A DNA stretch of 64,000 bases from an uncultured Kocuria sp. (GTDB lineage Bacteria > Actinomycetota > Actinomycetes > Actinomycetales > Micrococcaceae). A program made the position numbers and the translations under genes. Location of the stretch: contig NZ_CANMRA010000004.1 of assembly GCF_947500125.1 (NCBI RefSeq), positions 124,001 to 188,000 of the forward strand, given 5' to 3'. Below, one piece after another: positions 23,254 through 33,588 of this stretch. The notes beneath the pieces were generated by a model, which was not told the origin of the DNA, did no database searches, and saw only the letters and a program-made list of their open reading frames with translations. Each line of letters begins with the position of its first letter. Position 1 is the stretch's first letter.

Positions 23254-23547
23254 GGTGGTCCTTCAGGCACTCGACGGGAGGGAGCACGACTCCACGAGGA
23301 GCGCTCCCGGGCTGACAGCGGCACCGTTGCCACCGGGACGACACTACCTTCCTGCGTCCGGGCGCGTCCCCGGCGCGGGGGCCCGGCCGGGGAGTCGTCG
23401 CGGTGCGGAACACCGGGCCGCCAGGACTCGTTGACGTGGTCGTGCGGGCCGCGGTCCGCACGGCCCCCGCGGCCGGCCGGCACCACGGCCGGAGCGGCGA
23501 GCGGAACGACGACCGGAACGACGACCGCACGAAGGAGCGCACCCCTC
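23254..23547. other. Divergent intergenic region
   Basis: This 294-bp gap lies between the divergent permease and membrane stress-protein genes. It contains a tandem 12-bp repeat, ggaacgacgacc, at 23503-23514 and 23515-23526, and several imperfect GC palindromes. I could not support a riboswitch or any gene in it. Confidence 0.6.
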
Positions 23548-24027
23548 ATGAGCCAGCCCTCACCGATCCCTCCCACCGCGTCCGGCAACTACCGGATCCT
23601 CCGCACGGTGCCCACCTACGACGCGGCGCAGGAGATCGTCGACACGCTCTCCGACGCCGGGTTCCCCGTGGAGCACGTCCGCGTGGTGGGCACCGGCCTG
23701 CGCTCGGTCGAGCAGGTCACCGGGCGGATGACCAACGGGAAGGCCGCCCTCTACGGCATGGCCTCCGGCGCGTGGCTCGGCCTGTTCGTGGGGCTGCTCC
23801 TCGGCCTCTTCGCCGTGGGCGCCTGGCTGAGCGTGGTGCTCTGGGGCGTTGCCCTGGGCGCCGTCTGGGGCCTGGTCCTCGGTCTCGTGGGCCACGCCAC
23901 GACCGGCGGGCGCCGGGACTTCCGCAGCGTGCAGGGCTTCGAGGCCGACGCCTACGACGTCCTGGTCGACGCCGAGCACGTCGACGACGCCGCGGCGCAC
24001 CTGGCCGGTGAGCGCCCCACGGCCTGA
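23548..24027 (+). CDS. Membrane protein with general-stress-protein (YflT-like) domain
   Basis: The 159-aa protein begins with a disordered Pro/Ser head. The segment ILRTVPTYDAAQEIVDTLSDAGFPVEHVRVVGTGLRSVEQV follows, typical of the general-stress-protein 17M/YflT-like domain. Two adjacent hydrophobic helices (about 75-95 and 97-118, Gly/Leu/Val-rich) form a membrane hairpin. The C terminus (FEADAYDVLVDAEHVDDAAAHL) returns to the cytoplasm. GAAGGAG precedes the ATG. Its biochemical role is unknown. Confidence 0.85.
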   Translation: MSQPSPIPPTASGNYRILRTVPTYDAAQEIVDTLSDAGFPVEHVRVVGTGLRSVEQVTGRMTNGKAALYGMASGAWLGLFVGLLLGLFAVGAWLSVVLWGVALGAVWGLVLGLVGHATTGGRRDFRSVQGFEADAYDVLVDAEHVDDAAAHLAGERPTA

Positions 24028-24040
24028 GCGTCCGCCCACG

Positions 24041-24126
24041 GCACCGGACAGCACGGCGCAGCACAGCACGGCACAGCACGGCACGGCACGGCACAGGACG
24101 GCTCAGGACAAGACAGGACAGCACGG
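24041..24126. repeat. Low-complexity (gcacg/gcaca) repeat tract
   Basis: Roughly 86 bp consist of degenerate pentamers (gcacg, gcaca, gacag), including gcacggcacggcacg-like runs, directly after the stress-protein stop and just before a long terminator hairpin. It is non-coding on the plus strand. It may be a slippage-prone tract. Confidence 0.8.
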
Positions 24127-24130
24127 ACCC

Positions 24131-24174
24131 ACCGGGCCCCGGTCCGCCCTGCCCCGGGCGGACCGGGGCCCGGT
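24131..24174. terminator. Perfect 19-bp terminator hairpin
   Basis: Arms 24131-24149 and 24156-24174 are perfectly complementary around a six-base loop and are followed by ctcctt. It separates the stress-protein gene from the sulfur operon. Confidence 0.78.
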
Positions 24175-24285
24175 CTCCTTGCACAAGCCGCTCCCCGTGT
24201 CCACCCCTGTGTCCCGGAGCGACGGTTCATGGCGGTTTGTGACGATCGGCGTGACTGCCCCGCGGGACGCGCGAACAATCGAGGC

Positions 24286-25980
24286 ATGACACAGACGACG
24301 CGCGCGCCCCGCGCTGCCCGGAAGCCGAAGCCCGAGGGGCAGTGGAAGGTCGACGGCCGGGACCCCCTGAACCCCAACGAGGTCTTCAAACAGGCCGACG
24401 ACGGGCTCAACGTGCGCACCCGGATCGAGGAGGTCTACTCGAAGCACGGCTTCGCCTCGATCGACCCGCAGGACCTGCACGGCCGCTTCCGCTGGTGGGG
24501 CCTCTACACCCAGCGCCGGCCGGGCATCGACGGCGGGCGCACGGGCTCGCTGTCCGACGCCGAGATCGAGGACGAGTACTTCATGATGCGCGTCCGGCTC
24601 GACGGCGGGGCCCTCACCCGCGAGCAGCTGCGGGTGCTCGGGCAGATCTCCGCGGACTTCGCGCGGGACTCGGCCGACATCACGGACCGCCAGAACATCC
24701 AGTACCACTGGATCCGGGTCGAGGACGTCCCGGAGATCTGGCGCCGGCTCGAGGACGCCGGGCTGGACACGGTCGAGGCCTGCGGCGACGTGCCGCGCGT
24801 GATCCTCGGCTCCCCGCTCGCCGGGATCGCCGCGGACGAGATCATCGACCCCACCCCGGTGATCGAGCAGATCAAGTCCACCTGGATCGGCTCCCCGGAG
24901 TTCTCCAACCTGCCGCGCAAGTACAAGACCGCGATCACCGGCCACCCGTCCCTGGACGTGGTGCACGAGATCAACGACTGCGCGTTCGTGGGCGTGGTCC
25001 ACCCCGAGCTCGGCCCCGGCTACGACCTGTGGGTCGGCGGCGCCCTGTCCGTGGTGCCGTTCCTCGGCAAGCGCCTGGGCGCGTTCGTGACCGAGGAGCA
25101 GGCGCCCGAGGTGTGGAAGGGCGTCACGAGCATCTTCCGTGACTACGGCTACCGGCGGCTGCGCAACCGCGCCCGCCTGAAGTTCCTGGTCCAGGACTGG
25201 GGCCCCGAGAAGTTCCGGCAGGTGCTCCAGGACGAGTACCTCGGCTACGAGCTCGCGGACGGTCCCGCACCGGAGAAGGCGGCCACGCCGGGCGACCACA
25301 TCGGCGTGCACCGGCAGAAGGACGGCCGGTTCTACATCGGCGTGGCCCCGCGCGTGGGCCGGGTCTCCGGGGCGAAGCTGCTGGCCCTGGCCGACGTGAT
25401 GGCGAAGTACGGCTCCGACCGGCTGCGCACCACCCCGCACCAGAAGCTCGTCGTGCTCGACATCGAGGAGGCCGACGTCGAGAACGCCGTCGCCGACCTC
25501 GACGCCCTGGACCTGCAGGCGAAGCCCTCCGCGTTCCGCCGCTCGACCGTCGCGTGCACCGGCATCGAGTATTGCAAGCTCGCGATCGTCGAGACCAAGC
25601 AGACCGCCTCGGACACCATCGACGAGCTCGAGCGACGGCTCGACGGCGTGGAGCTGCCCCACCCCATCTCGATGCACGTCAACGGCTGCCCCAACTCGTG
25701 CGCCCGCATCCAGACCGCGGACATCGGGCTCAAGGGCCAGCTGCTGCCCACCGAGGACGGCGGGCAGAAGCCCGGCTACCAGGTCCACCTGGGCGGCGGG
25801 CTCGCCGACGACGACCGGGCCGAGGCCGAGCTGGGCCGGACCGTGCGCGGGCTGAAGGTGTTCCAGGACGACCTCGCCGACTACGTCGAGCGGCTGGTCC
25901 GCCGTTTCCTGGCCCAGCGCACCGAGGACGAGAGCTTCGCCGAGTGGACCCGCAGGGTCGAGGAGAGTGACCTGGCATGA
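24286..25980 (+). CDS. sirA: Ferredoxin-dependent sulfite reductase, SirA type
   Basis: The 564-aa siroheme/4Fe-4S enzyme reduces sulfite to sulfide with six electrons from ferredoxin. The cluster and siroheme ligands are Cys424, Cys430, Cys468 and Cys472 (CTGIEYC and CPNSC). Both nitrite/sulfite reductase half-domains are present. Tyr74 and Cys166 have the same 92-residue separation as Tyr69 and Cys161 of Mycobacterium tuberculosis SirA, which form a covalent bond beside the siroheme. This points to sulfite rather than nitrite reductase. It heads the sulfur operon, and cysH overlaps its stop by ATGA. The start has only GAGG one base upstream, so a leaderless transcript is possible. Confidence 0.93.
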   Translation: MTQTTRAPRAARKPKPEGQWKVDGRDPLNPNEVFKQADDGLNVRTRIEEVYSKHGFASIDPQDLHGRFRWWGLYTQRRPGIDGGRTGSLSDAEIEDEYFMMRVRLDGGALTREQLRVLGQISADFARDSADITDRQNIQYHWIRVEDVPEIWRRLEDAGLDTVEACGDVPRVILGSPLAGIAADEIIDPTPVIEQIKSTWIGSPEFSNLPRKYKTAITGHPSLDVVHEINDCAFVGVVHPELGPGYDLWVGGALSVVPFLGKRLGAFVTEEQAPEVWKGVTSIFRDYGYRRLRNRARLKFLVQDWGPEKFRQVLQDEYLGYELADGPAPEKAATPGDHIGVHRQKDGRFYIGVAPRVGRVSGAKLLALADVMAKYGSDRLRTTPHQKLVVLDIEEADVENAVADLDALDLQAKPSAFRRSTVACTGIEYCKLAIVETKQTASDTIDELERRLDGVELPHPISMHVNGCPNSCARIQTADIGLKGQLLPTEDGGQKPGYQVHLGGGLADDDRAEAELGRTVRGLKVFQDDLADYVERLVRRFLAQRTEDESFAEWTRRVEESDLA

Positions 25981-26744
25981 CCGGCACCGACACGGGCACC
26001 CGCCCCGCGCTGCGCGACGAGCAGCGGCTGCGCGACCTCGCGGCGGCCGGCGCCGCCGCGCTGCACGCCGAGCTCGACGCCGAGGGCCGGGTCCCGGCCG
26101 AGGGCGAGGCCTCCACGGAGGAGGCGATCCGCTGGGTCGCGGAGAACTTCGACCTGCGCAACGTCACCGTGGCCTGCTCGATGGCCGACGCCGTGCTCCC
26201 GGCCCTGGTCGCCGAGCAGCTGCCCGGCGTGGACGTGCTCTTCCTCGAGACCGGCTACCACTTCCCGGAGACCCTCGGCACCCGGGACGCCGTGGCGCAC
26301 ATGCTCGACATCACCGTGGTCGACGCCCTGCCGGAGCTGACCGTGGCCGAGCAGGACGAGGAGCACGGCAAGGACCTCTTCGCCCGGGACCCCGGACTGT
26401 GCTGCGCGATCCGCAAGGTGGCCCCGCTGAAGAAGTCCCTGGCGGGCTACGAGGTGTGGTTCACCGGCGTGCGCCGGGACGAGTCGTGGACCCGCACCAA
26501 CGCCCCGATGGTCACCTTCGACGAGACCCACAAGCTCGTGAAGGTCAACCCCATGGTGCGCTGGACCCTCGACGAGCTGGTCGAGTGGTCGCAGGACCAC
26601 GGCGTGCCGACGAACCCGCTGATGGCGGAGGGCTACCTCTCCATCGGCTGCGCCCCCTGCACCCGGCCCACCGCCCCGGGCGAGGACCCGCGCGCGGGCC
26701 GCTGGGCCGGCAACGACAAGATCGAGTGCGGGATCCACCTGTGA
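25977..26744 (+). CDS. cysH: APS reductase (4Fe-4S type)
   Basis: The 255-aa cytoplasmic enzyme reduces adenylyl sulfate to sulfite. Cysteines of the 4Fe-4S cluster are visible as Cys142-Cys143 (CCAIRK) and Cys225/Cys228 (CAPC). The catalytic Cys251 sits in the C-terminal ECGIHL. The CC...CXXC set marks it as an APS reductase rather than a PAPS reductase. That agrees with the absence of an APS kinase domain on CysN. It overlaps sirA by ATGA and cysD by GTGA. Confidence 0.95.
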   Translation: MTGTDTGTRPALRDEQRLRDLAAAGAAALHAELDAEGRVPAEGEASTEEAIRWVAENFDLRNVTVACSMADAVLPALVAEQLPGVDVLFLETGYHFPETLGTRDAVAHMLDITVVDALPELTVAEQDEEHGKDLFARDPGLCCAIRKVAPLKKSLAGYEVWFTGVRRDESWTRTNAPMVTFDETHKLVKVNPMVRWTLDELVEWSQDHGVPTNPLMAEGYLSIGCAPCTRPTAPGEDPRAGRWAGNDKIECGIHL

Positions 26745-26770
26745 GCGCACCTACGACGACGGAGGCGAAC

Positions 26771-27703
26771 GTGACCACCCCGACCACCGCCCCGGCCCCT
26801 GCGGAGGCCGGCGTGCACAGCAGCCTCGACGCGCTCGAGGCCGAGTCCATCCACATCCTGCGCGAGGTCGTGGCGGAGTTCGACCGCCCGGCCATGCTGT
26901 TCTCCGGCGGCAAGGACTCGGTGGTCATGCTGCACCTGGCCGCCAAGGCCTTCTGGCCCGGACGGATCCCCTTCCCGGTGCTGCACGTGGACACCGGCCA
27001 CAACTTCCGGGAGGTCCTGGACTTCCGGGACCGCACCGTGGAGCGGCTCGGCCTGCGGCTGGTCGTGGCGAGCGTGCAGGACTACCTCGACGACGGCCGG
27101 CTGCTCGAGCGCGCCGACGGCACCCGCAACCCGCTGCAGACCCTCCCGCTGCTGGACGCCATCGCGGAGCACCGGTTCGACGCCGTGTTCGGCGGCGGCC
27201 GCCGCGACGAGGACAAGGCCCGCGCGAAGGAGCGGATCCTGTCCCTGCGCGACGAGTTCGGCCAGTGGGATCCCCGCAACCAGCGCCCCGAGCTGTGGAA
27301 CCTCTACAACGGCCGGCACACCCCCGGCCAGCACGTGCGGGCGTTCCCCATCAGCAACTGGACCGAGCTCGACATCTGGCGCTACATCGAGCGCGAGAAC
27401 ATCGAGCTGCCGCCCATCTACTACGCCCACGAGCGGGACGTGTTCCGCCGGGACGGGATGTGGATGGCGGTGGGCGAGTTCTCGGCGCCGGCCGGGGCCG
27501 AGACCGTGGAGCGGCGCACGGTGCGCTACCGCACCGTGGGGGACATGTCCTGCACCGGCGCCGTGCTCTCCGGGGCGCGGACCGTGGCCGACGTGGTGGC
27601 CGAGGTCGCCGTGTCCACGCTCACCGAGCGCGGGGCCACCCGCGCGGACGACAGGATCTCCGAGGCCGCCATGGAGGACCGCAAGAAGGACGGGTACTTC
27701 TAG
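26771..27703 (+). CDS. cysD: Sulfate adenylyltransferase subunit 2
   Basis: The 310-aa PP-loop ATP pyrophosphatase (SGGKDS, residues 45-50) makes adenylyl sulfate from sulfate and ATP together with CysN. HVDTGHNFREVLDFRDR, FGGGRRDEDKARAKER and FPISNWTELDIWRYI are all typical, and the C terminus DRKKDGYF is conserved. An upstream in-frame GTG at 26741 overlaps the cysH stop. I chose GTG 26771 because GGAGG lies six bases before it. Both are possible and differ by ten residues. Two bases separate the stop from the cysN start. Confidence 0.95.
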   Translation: MTTPTTAPAPAEAGVHSSLDALEAESIHILREVVAEFDRPAMLFSGGKDSVVMLHLAAKAFWPGRIPFPVLHVDTGHNFREVLDFRDRTVERLGLRLVVASVQDYLDDGRLLERADGTRNPLQTLPLLDAIAEHRFDAVFGGGRRDEDKARAKERILSLRDEFGQWDPRNQRPELWNLYNGRHTPGQHVRAFPISNWTELDIWRYIERENIELPPIYYAHERDVFRRDGMWMAVGEFSAPAGAETVERRTVRYRTVGDMSCTGAVLSGARTVADVVAEVAVSTLTERGATRADDRISEAAMEDRKKDGYF

Positions 27704-27705
27704 AC

Positions 27706-29088
27706 ATGACTTCCCCCAGCACCGCCGCGCCGGCGACCGAGCAGGTCCCCACGATCGACCCCGGCTCGCTGTTCCGCTTCGCGACCGCCGGCTCCGTCGA
27801 CGACGGCAAGTCCACCCTGGTGGGCCGGCTGCTCCACGACGCCAAGGCGATCCTCGCCGACCAGCTCGAGGCCGTGGGCCGCACCTCCGCCGAGCGCGGC
27901 TTCGGCGGCGGGACGGGCCGGCTCGACCTCGCCCTGCTCACCGACGGCCTGCGCGCCGAGCGGGAGCAGGGGATCACCATCGACGTGGCCTACCGCTACT
28001 TCGCCACGGACCGCCGCTCCTTCATCCTCGCCGACTGCCCCGGCCACGTGCAGTACACGAAGAACACCGTCACGGGCGCCTCGACGGCCGACGCGGTCGT
28101 GCTGCTCGTGGACGCCCGCCACGGCGTGGTCGAGCAGACCCGCCGGCACCTGGCCGTCGTGTCGCTGCTGCGCGTGCCCCACGTGGTGGTCGCCGTGAAC
28201 AAGATCGACCTCGTCGACTACGACCAGGAGGTCTTCGACCGGGTCGCGGCGGACGCCACCGCCGTCGCCGCCCGGCTGGGGGTCGAGGACGTGCACGTGG
28301 TGCCCGTCTCCGCCCTCGAGGGTGACAACGTGGTGGAGCCCTCCGCGCGGACCCCCTGGTACTCCGGGCGCCCGCTGCTGCGCGTGCTCGAGGAGCTGCC
28401 CACGGTGGACGAGTCCGGCCGCGGCACCGCGCGCCCCTTCCGCTTCCCCGTCCAGTACGTCATCCGCCCGCAGGGCGGCACGGCGCCGGGCGCGGACGCC
28501 GAGCGGCTGCGGGACTACCGCGGCTACGCGGGCCAGATCGCCTCGGGCACCGTCTCGGTCGGGGACGAGGTCGTGGTCCTGCCCGCGGGCCGGCGCACCA
28601 CGGTCACCGGCATCGACGTGGCGGGAACCGCCCCCGCCCCGGGGGCGCCCCTGCCCGGCGAGCAGCTGACGGAGGCGGCGGCGCCGCTGTCCGTGACCCT
28701 GCGGCTGGCCGACGACATCGACATCGCCCGCGGCGACCTCGTCGCGAGCGCCGACGCCGAGCTGCCAGAGCCCGTCCAGGACCTCGTCGCGTCCGTGGCG
28801 TGGCTCGGGGCGCGGCCCCTGCAGCCCCGCGCCCGCGTGCTCGTCAAGCACGGCGCCGCCACGGTGCAGGCCATGGTCCAGGAGCTCGAGGGACGGCTGG
28901 ACCTCGAGGAGCTCGTGCTCCGGGACGCGGCGACCCTCGAGCTCAACGACATCGGGCGGGTCCGGCTCCGGCTGGCCTCCCCGCTGCCCGTCGACCCCTA
29001 CGACCGGCTGCGGCGCACCGGCGCCTTCCTGGTCGTCGACCCGGCCACGGGCAACACGCTCGCGGCCGGGCTCGTGCGGGACGCCTGA
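27706..29088 (+). CDS. cysN: Sulfate adenylyltransferase subunit 1 (GTPase)
   Basis: The 460-aa EF-Tu-like GTPase drives the unfavourable CysD reaction. The P loop is GSVDDGKS (residues 29-36), switch II DCPGHVQYTKN and the guanine site NKID. Beta-barrel domains follow. The protein stops after the third domain, so there is no fused APS kinase (CysC). The pathway therefore goes sulfate to APS to sulfite through CysH, not through PAPS. It is followed directly by a transporter gene whose GTG lies two bases after its stop. Confidence 0.95.
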   Translation: MTSPSTAAPATEQVPTIDPGSLFRFATAGSVDDGKSTLVGRLLHDAKAILADQLEAVGRTSAERGFGGGTGRLDLALLTDGLRAEREQGITIDVAYRYFATDRRSFILADCPGHVQYTKNTVTGASTADAVVLLVDARHGVVEQTRRHLAVVSLLRVPHVVVAVNKIDLVDYDQEVFDRVAADATAVAARLGVEDVHVVPVSALEGDNVVEPSARTPWYSGRPLLRVLEELPTVDESGRGTARPFRFPVQYVIRPQGGTAPGADAERLRDYRGYAGQIASGTVSVGDEVVVLPAGRRTTVTGIDVAGTAPAPGAPLPGEQLTEAAAPLSVTLRLADDIDIARGDLVASADAELPEPVQDLVASVAWLGARPLQPRARVLVKHGAATVQAMVQELEGRLDLEELVLRDAATLELNDIGRVRLRLASPLPVDPYDRLRRTGAFLVVDPATGNTLAAGLVRDA

Positions 29089-29089
29089 G

Positions 29090-30234
29090 GTGGGCCGGCA
29101 GCAGCCGCTGGACCTCGCCACGGTGACGGCGGGCGACGGCGGGCGCCCCGCCGCGCCCCGCCGCCGCCCCGGCTGGCCGCTGGTGCTGACCGCCCTCGCG
29201 CTCCTGACCGCGCTCACGGCCGCCGCCACGTGGCTGCGCGCCGACGGCACCTTCGCGGCCTGGGAGCAGGCCGCGGTCGAGACCTCCGACGCCGGGCAGC
29301 TGCGCCTGGGCTACTTCGGCAACCTCACGCACGGGCCCGCCCTGGTGGGACTGCAGGAGGACCTCTTCGCCCAGGAGCTGGGCGGCACCGAGCTCTCCCC
29401 GCAGGTGTTCACCAGCGGTCCCACCGCCGTGGAGGCCATGAACGCCGGGACCCTGGACGCCGCGTTCGTGGGTCCCAGCCCGGCGATCAACTCCTACGCG
29501 CAGTCCGGCGGGGAGTCCCTCACGATCGTGGCGGGCGCGGCCTCCGGCGGTGCCCAGTTCGTGGTGACCGGCGACGTCGCGGGTTCCGGCGACCTCGCCG
29601 GGCGCACCCTGGCGACCCCTGAGTTCGGGGGCACCCAGGACGTGGCCCTGCGCACGTGGCTGGCCGAGCACGACTACGGCGTGGACGGCGACGGCCCCCG
29701 CGCCACCGCCATCACCCCCATGCCCAGCGGCCAGGCGCTGCAGATGCTGCGCCAGGGCCAGATCGACGGCGGCTGGCTGCCGCAGCCCTGGGCCACCCGC
29801 GCCGTCCAGGAGGAGGGCGCCCGCGTCCTCGTGGACGAGCGGGACCTGTGGGAGGACGGCCGGTTCCCGACCACGGTGCTCGTGGTCCGCCAGGACTACC
29901 TGGAGCGGCACCCGCAGACCGTGGAGCGGCTCGTGCGCGGTCTGCAGCGCTCCGTGGAGTGGCTCGAGGCCCACGAGGACGATCCGGTGGCGGTGGCGGA
30001 CACGCTCAACGCCGGGCTCGTGCAGGCCGGCACCGAGGCCCTGCCGCAGACCACGGTGCTGGACGCCCTGCGGACCCTCGAGTGGACGCTCGACCCGCTC
30101 ACCGGGACCTATCCCGCCCTGCTCGCCGACGGCGTCGCGGCCGGCACCACCCAGGGCGCCTCGCTGGACGGCCTCGTGGACGAGCGGTTCCTGGCGCGGG
30201 TGCGCCCGTCCGCCCCGGCCGGGGAGGAGTCACC

Positions 30235-30238
<4 letters not shown>
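29090..30238 (+). CDS. ABC transporter substrate-binding protein, SsuA-like
   Basis: The 382-aa protein is the extracytoplasmic receptor for an SsuABC/TauABC-type importer. A signal or anchor helix occupies about residues 30-50 (WPLVLTALALLTALTAAATW). No lipobox Cys is visible, so it may be membrane-anchored by an uncleaved helix. The mature part opens with LRLGYFGNLTHGPALVGLQEDLF and contains FVGPSPAINSYAQSGG, as in NMT1/SsuA receptors. Its place inside the sulfate-assimilation operon argues for a sulfur ligand, either a sulfonate or sulfate itself; sequence alone cannot decide. Its stop overlaps the ATPase GTG. Confidence 0.87.
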
Positions 30239-30988
<750 letters not shown>

Positions 30989-30999
<11 letters not shown>

Positions 31000-31942
31000 G
31001 ACCGCCGCACCCTCCGTCCCGGCCCCGCCGGCCGCGGCGCGCCCCGCCGTCGCGCCCCCCGCGGCCCCGGCCGGCACCCGCCCGAGCCCCGGCGCCGACG
31101 AGCTCGCGGGGCTCGACGCCCTGCAGACCGAGCGCACCCGCCGCACGCCGGGGGCCGAGGTGCTGCGCACCAAGGTGGCACCGCCCCTGGTGGCGCTGCT
31201 GTTCGCCCTGCTGCTGTGGCAGCTGCTCGTCGCCGTCCTCGGTCCCCGCCCGGACGTGGTGCCGGGCCCGCTCGACGTCGCCCGCCAGGTCGCCGTGCTG
31301 CTCTCCGACGGCACGGTGCTGGGCGCCCTGGGCACGAGCCTGTGGCGCGGGGTCAGCGGCTTCCTGATCGCCGTGGCCGTCGCCACCCCGCTGGGTCTGC
31401 TGGTGGCGCAGTGGCAGGGGCTGCGCAACGCCGTGGGCCCGCTCATCTCCGGGCTGCAGGTGCTGCCCTCCGTGGCGTGGGTGCCCGCCGCGATCATCTG
31501 GTTCGGGCTCTCCGACGCCACCGTGTACTTCGTGGTGCTCATGGGCGCGGTCCCCTCCATCGTCAACGGGATGCTCGCCGGCGTGGACCAGATCCCGCCG
31601 CAGCTGCGCCGCGCCGGGCACGTGCTCGGCGCGTCGGGCTGGACGATGGCGAGCCGGGTCGTGCTGCCCGCGGCCCTGCCCGGCTACGTGGCCGGCCTCA
31701 AGCAGGGCTGGGCGTTCTCGTGGCGCTCGCTCATGGGCGCCGAGCTCATCGCGATCGGCGGCTCCATCGGCTTCGGCCTCGGCTCCCTGCTCGCCCAGGG
31801 CCGGACCGTGTCGAACATGGCGGTGGTGATGGTCGCGGTGCTCGCGATCCTCGCCGTCGGCATCCTCGTGGAGCTGCTGTTCTTCAACCCCGTGGAACGG
31901 CGTCTGCTGCGCGGGCGGGGGCTGCTCGGCCACCGGTCGTGA
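30989..31942 (+). CDS. ABC transporter permease, SsuC-like
   Basis: The 317-aa inner-membrane protein has a long Pro/Ala-rich cytoplasmic head (about 1-55) and six predicted helices. The EAA-loop region AGHVLGASGWTMASRVVLPAALPGYVAGLKQGW contacts the ATPase. The WVPAAIIWFGLSDATVYFVV segment is typical of SsuC/TauC permeases. It overlaps the ATPase gene and closes the sulfur operon. fprA follows after 99 bp. Confidence 0.92.
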
Positions 31943-32041
31943 GCACGCTCACCCAGGAGATTCTGCGCTTGATTCACTACCCTTGAACCCGATCTACGAT
32001 GCGCGCGGTGGACGCCGTGCGCGCAATCGAAAGGACCCCAC

Positions 32042-33469
32042 GTGGCTGACACCACCACCCGCCCCCTGCGCGTCGCCGTGATCGGCGCCGGCCCGGCCGG
32101 CATCTACGCCGCGGACATGCTGACCAAGTCCGCGCCCGTGCAGAACGGGGAGCTCGAGGTCAGCATCGACCTGTTCGACCGCTACCCGACCCCGTTCGGC
32201 CTCATCCGCTACGGCGTGGCCCCCGACCACCCCCGCATCAAGGGCATCATCACCGCGCTGCGCGCCATCCTGGGCCGCGGCGACATCCGCTTCTTCGGCA
32301 ACGTGGAGTTCGGCCGCGACCTGACCCTGGCCGACTTCGGCGCCCACTACGACGCCGTGATCTTCGCGACCGGAGCCGTCTACGACGCCCCGCTGAACAT
32401 CCCCGGCAACGACCTGAAGGGCGTGCACGGCGCCGCCGAGTTCGTGGCCTGGTACGACGGCCACCCGGACTTCCCGCGCACCTGGCCGCTCGAGGCCCGC
32501 GAGATCGCGGTCATCGGCAACGGCAACGTGGCCCTGGACGTCGCCCGCGTGCTCTCCAAGCACGCCGACGACATGCTCGTCACCGAGATCCCCGGCAACG
32601 TCTACCAGGGGCTCAAGGCGTCCCCGGTCACGGACGTGCACATCTTCGGCCGCCGCGGCCCCGCCCAGGTGAAGTTCACCCCCCTCGAGCTGCGCGAGCT
32701 CGCCAAGTCGCGGGACGTCGACATCGTGGTCTACGACGAGGACTTCGTCTACGACGAGGGCTCCGAGCAGGCGATCGCGGAGAACAACCAGGTCAAGGTC
32801 ATGGTCAAGACGCTCGAGAAGTGGCGGGCCGACGACTCCCCGAAGACCGCCTCCCGGCGGCTGCACCTGCACTTCCTGCAGAGCCCCCGCGAGGTGCTCG
32901 GGGAGGACGGCCGGGTCACGGGTCTGCGCATGGAGCGCACGCGGCTCAACGGCGACGGCTCCGTGTCCGGCACCGGCGAGCACGTCGACTACCCGGTGCA
33001 GGCCGTCTACCACGCGGTGGGCTACCTGGGCTCCCGTCTGCCCGAGCTGCCGTTCGACGACGGCCGCGGCGTGATCCCCAACGCGGAGGGCCGGGTCCTG
33101 GCCGAGGACGGCACCGTGCTGCACGGCCTCTACGCGACCGGGTGGATCAAGCGCGGTCCGGTGGGGCTGATCGGCGCCACCAAGTCCGACGCCCTCGAGA
33201 CGGTCACCCACCTCCTGGAGGACCGCTCGGTGCTCCCGGGCGCCACCCGCCCCGACCCCCGGTCCGTCAACGACGTGCTCGAGGCCCGCGGCGTCGAGTA
33301 CACCACCTGGGAGGGCTGGCTGGCCCTCGACGAGTACGAGCAGGGCCTCGGCCAGTCCTCCCACGACGCCGAGGGCAACCCGCGCGAGCGGGTCAAGGTG
33401 GTCGAGCGCGAGGAGATGGTCAGCGTCTCCCGCGAGGGCGTGGCGGAGCCGGTCTCCTCGCCCGTCTGA
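32042..33469 (+). CDS. fprA: Ferredoxin-NADP+ reductase, FprA/adrenodoxin-reductase type
   Basis: The 475-aa FAD/NADPH flavoprotein shuttles electrons between NADPH and ferredoxin. It has the FAD motif VIGAGPAGIYAADML, DLFDRYPTPFGLIRYGVAPDHPRIK, the NADP motif VIGNGNVALDVARVL and the C-terminal GWIKRGPVGLIGATKSDA. These are diagnostic for the adrenodoxin-reductase-like family that includes M. tuberculosis FprA. GAAAGGA precedes the GTG start. Its position directly after the sulfur operon suggests it supplies reduced ferredoxin for SirA, although it could also be a housekeeping gene with its own promoter. Confidence 0.94.
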   Translation: MADTTTRPLRVAVIGAGPAGIYAADMLTKSAPVQNGELEVSIDLFDRYPTPFGLIRYGVAPDHPRIKGIITALRAILGRGDIRFFGNVEFGRDLTLADFGAHYDAVIFATGAVYDAPLNIPGNDLKGVHGAAEFVAWYDGHPDFPRTWPLEAREIAVIGNGNVALDVARVLSKHADDMLVTEIPGNVYQGLKASPVTDVHIFGRRGPAQVKFTPLELRELAKSRDVDIVVYDEDFVYDEGSEQAIAENNQVKVMVKTLEKWRADDSPKTASRRLHLHFLQSPREVLGEDGRVTGLRMERTRLNGDGSVSGTGEHVDYPVQAVYHAVGYLGSRLPELPFDDGRGVIPNAEGRVLAEDGTVLHGLYATGWIKRGPVGLIGATKSDALETVTHLLEDRSVLPGATRPDPRSVNDVLEARGVEYTTWEGWLALDEYEQGLGQSSHDAEGNPRERVKVVEREEMVSVSREGVAEPVSSPV

Positions 33470-33522
33470 GCCGCGCTGCGCGCGGCCGTGCCGAACCACC
33501 GTTCCGGGCCGGCCGTGCCGAG

Positions 33523-33564
33523 CGGCGAGGGGGCCGCGTCCTGCCGGACGCGGCCCCCTCGCCG
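33523..33564. terminator. Perfect 19-bp bidirectional terminator
   Basis: Arms 33523-33541 and 33546-33564 pair perfectly around the tetraloop tgcc, followed on the plus strand by ttctccc. It lies between the convergent fprA and FAD oxidase genes. Confidence 0.85.
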
Positions 33565-33588
33565 TTCTCCCCTCCGTGAGGGGCCGGT

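Noticed and set aside
23254-23547. A purine riboswitch upstream of the NCS2 permease
   Set aside because: I could not find the conserved purine-aptamer loops. The region has only generic GC palindromes.
24286-25980. Nitrite reductase (nirA) call for the siroheme enzyme
   Set aside because: Its position in a cysH-cysD-cysN operon and the Tyr74/Cys166 pair spaced as in mycobacterial SirA favour sulfite reductase.
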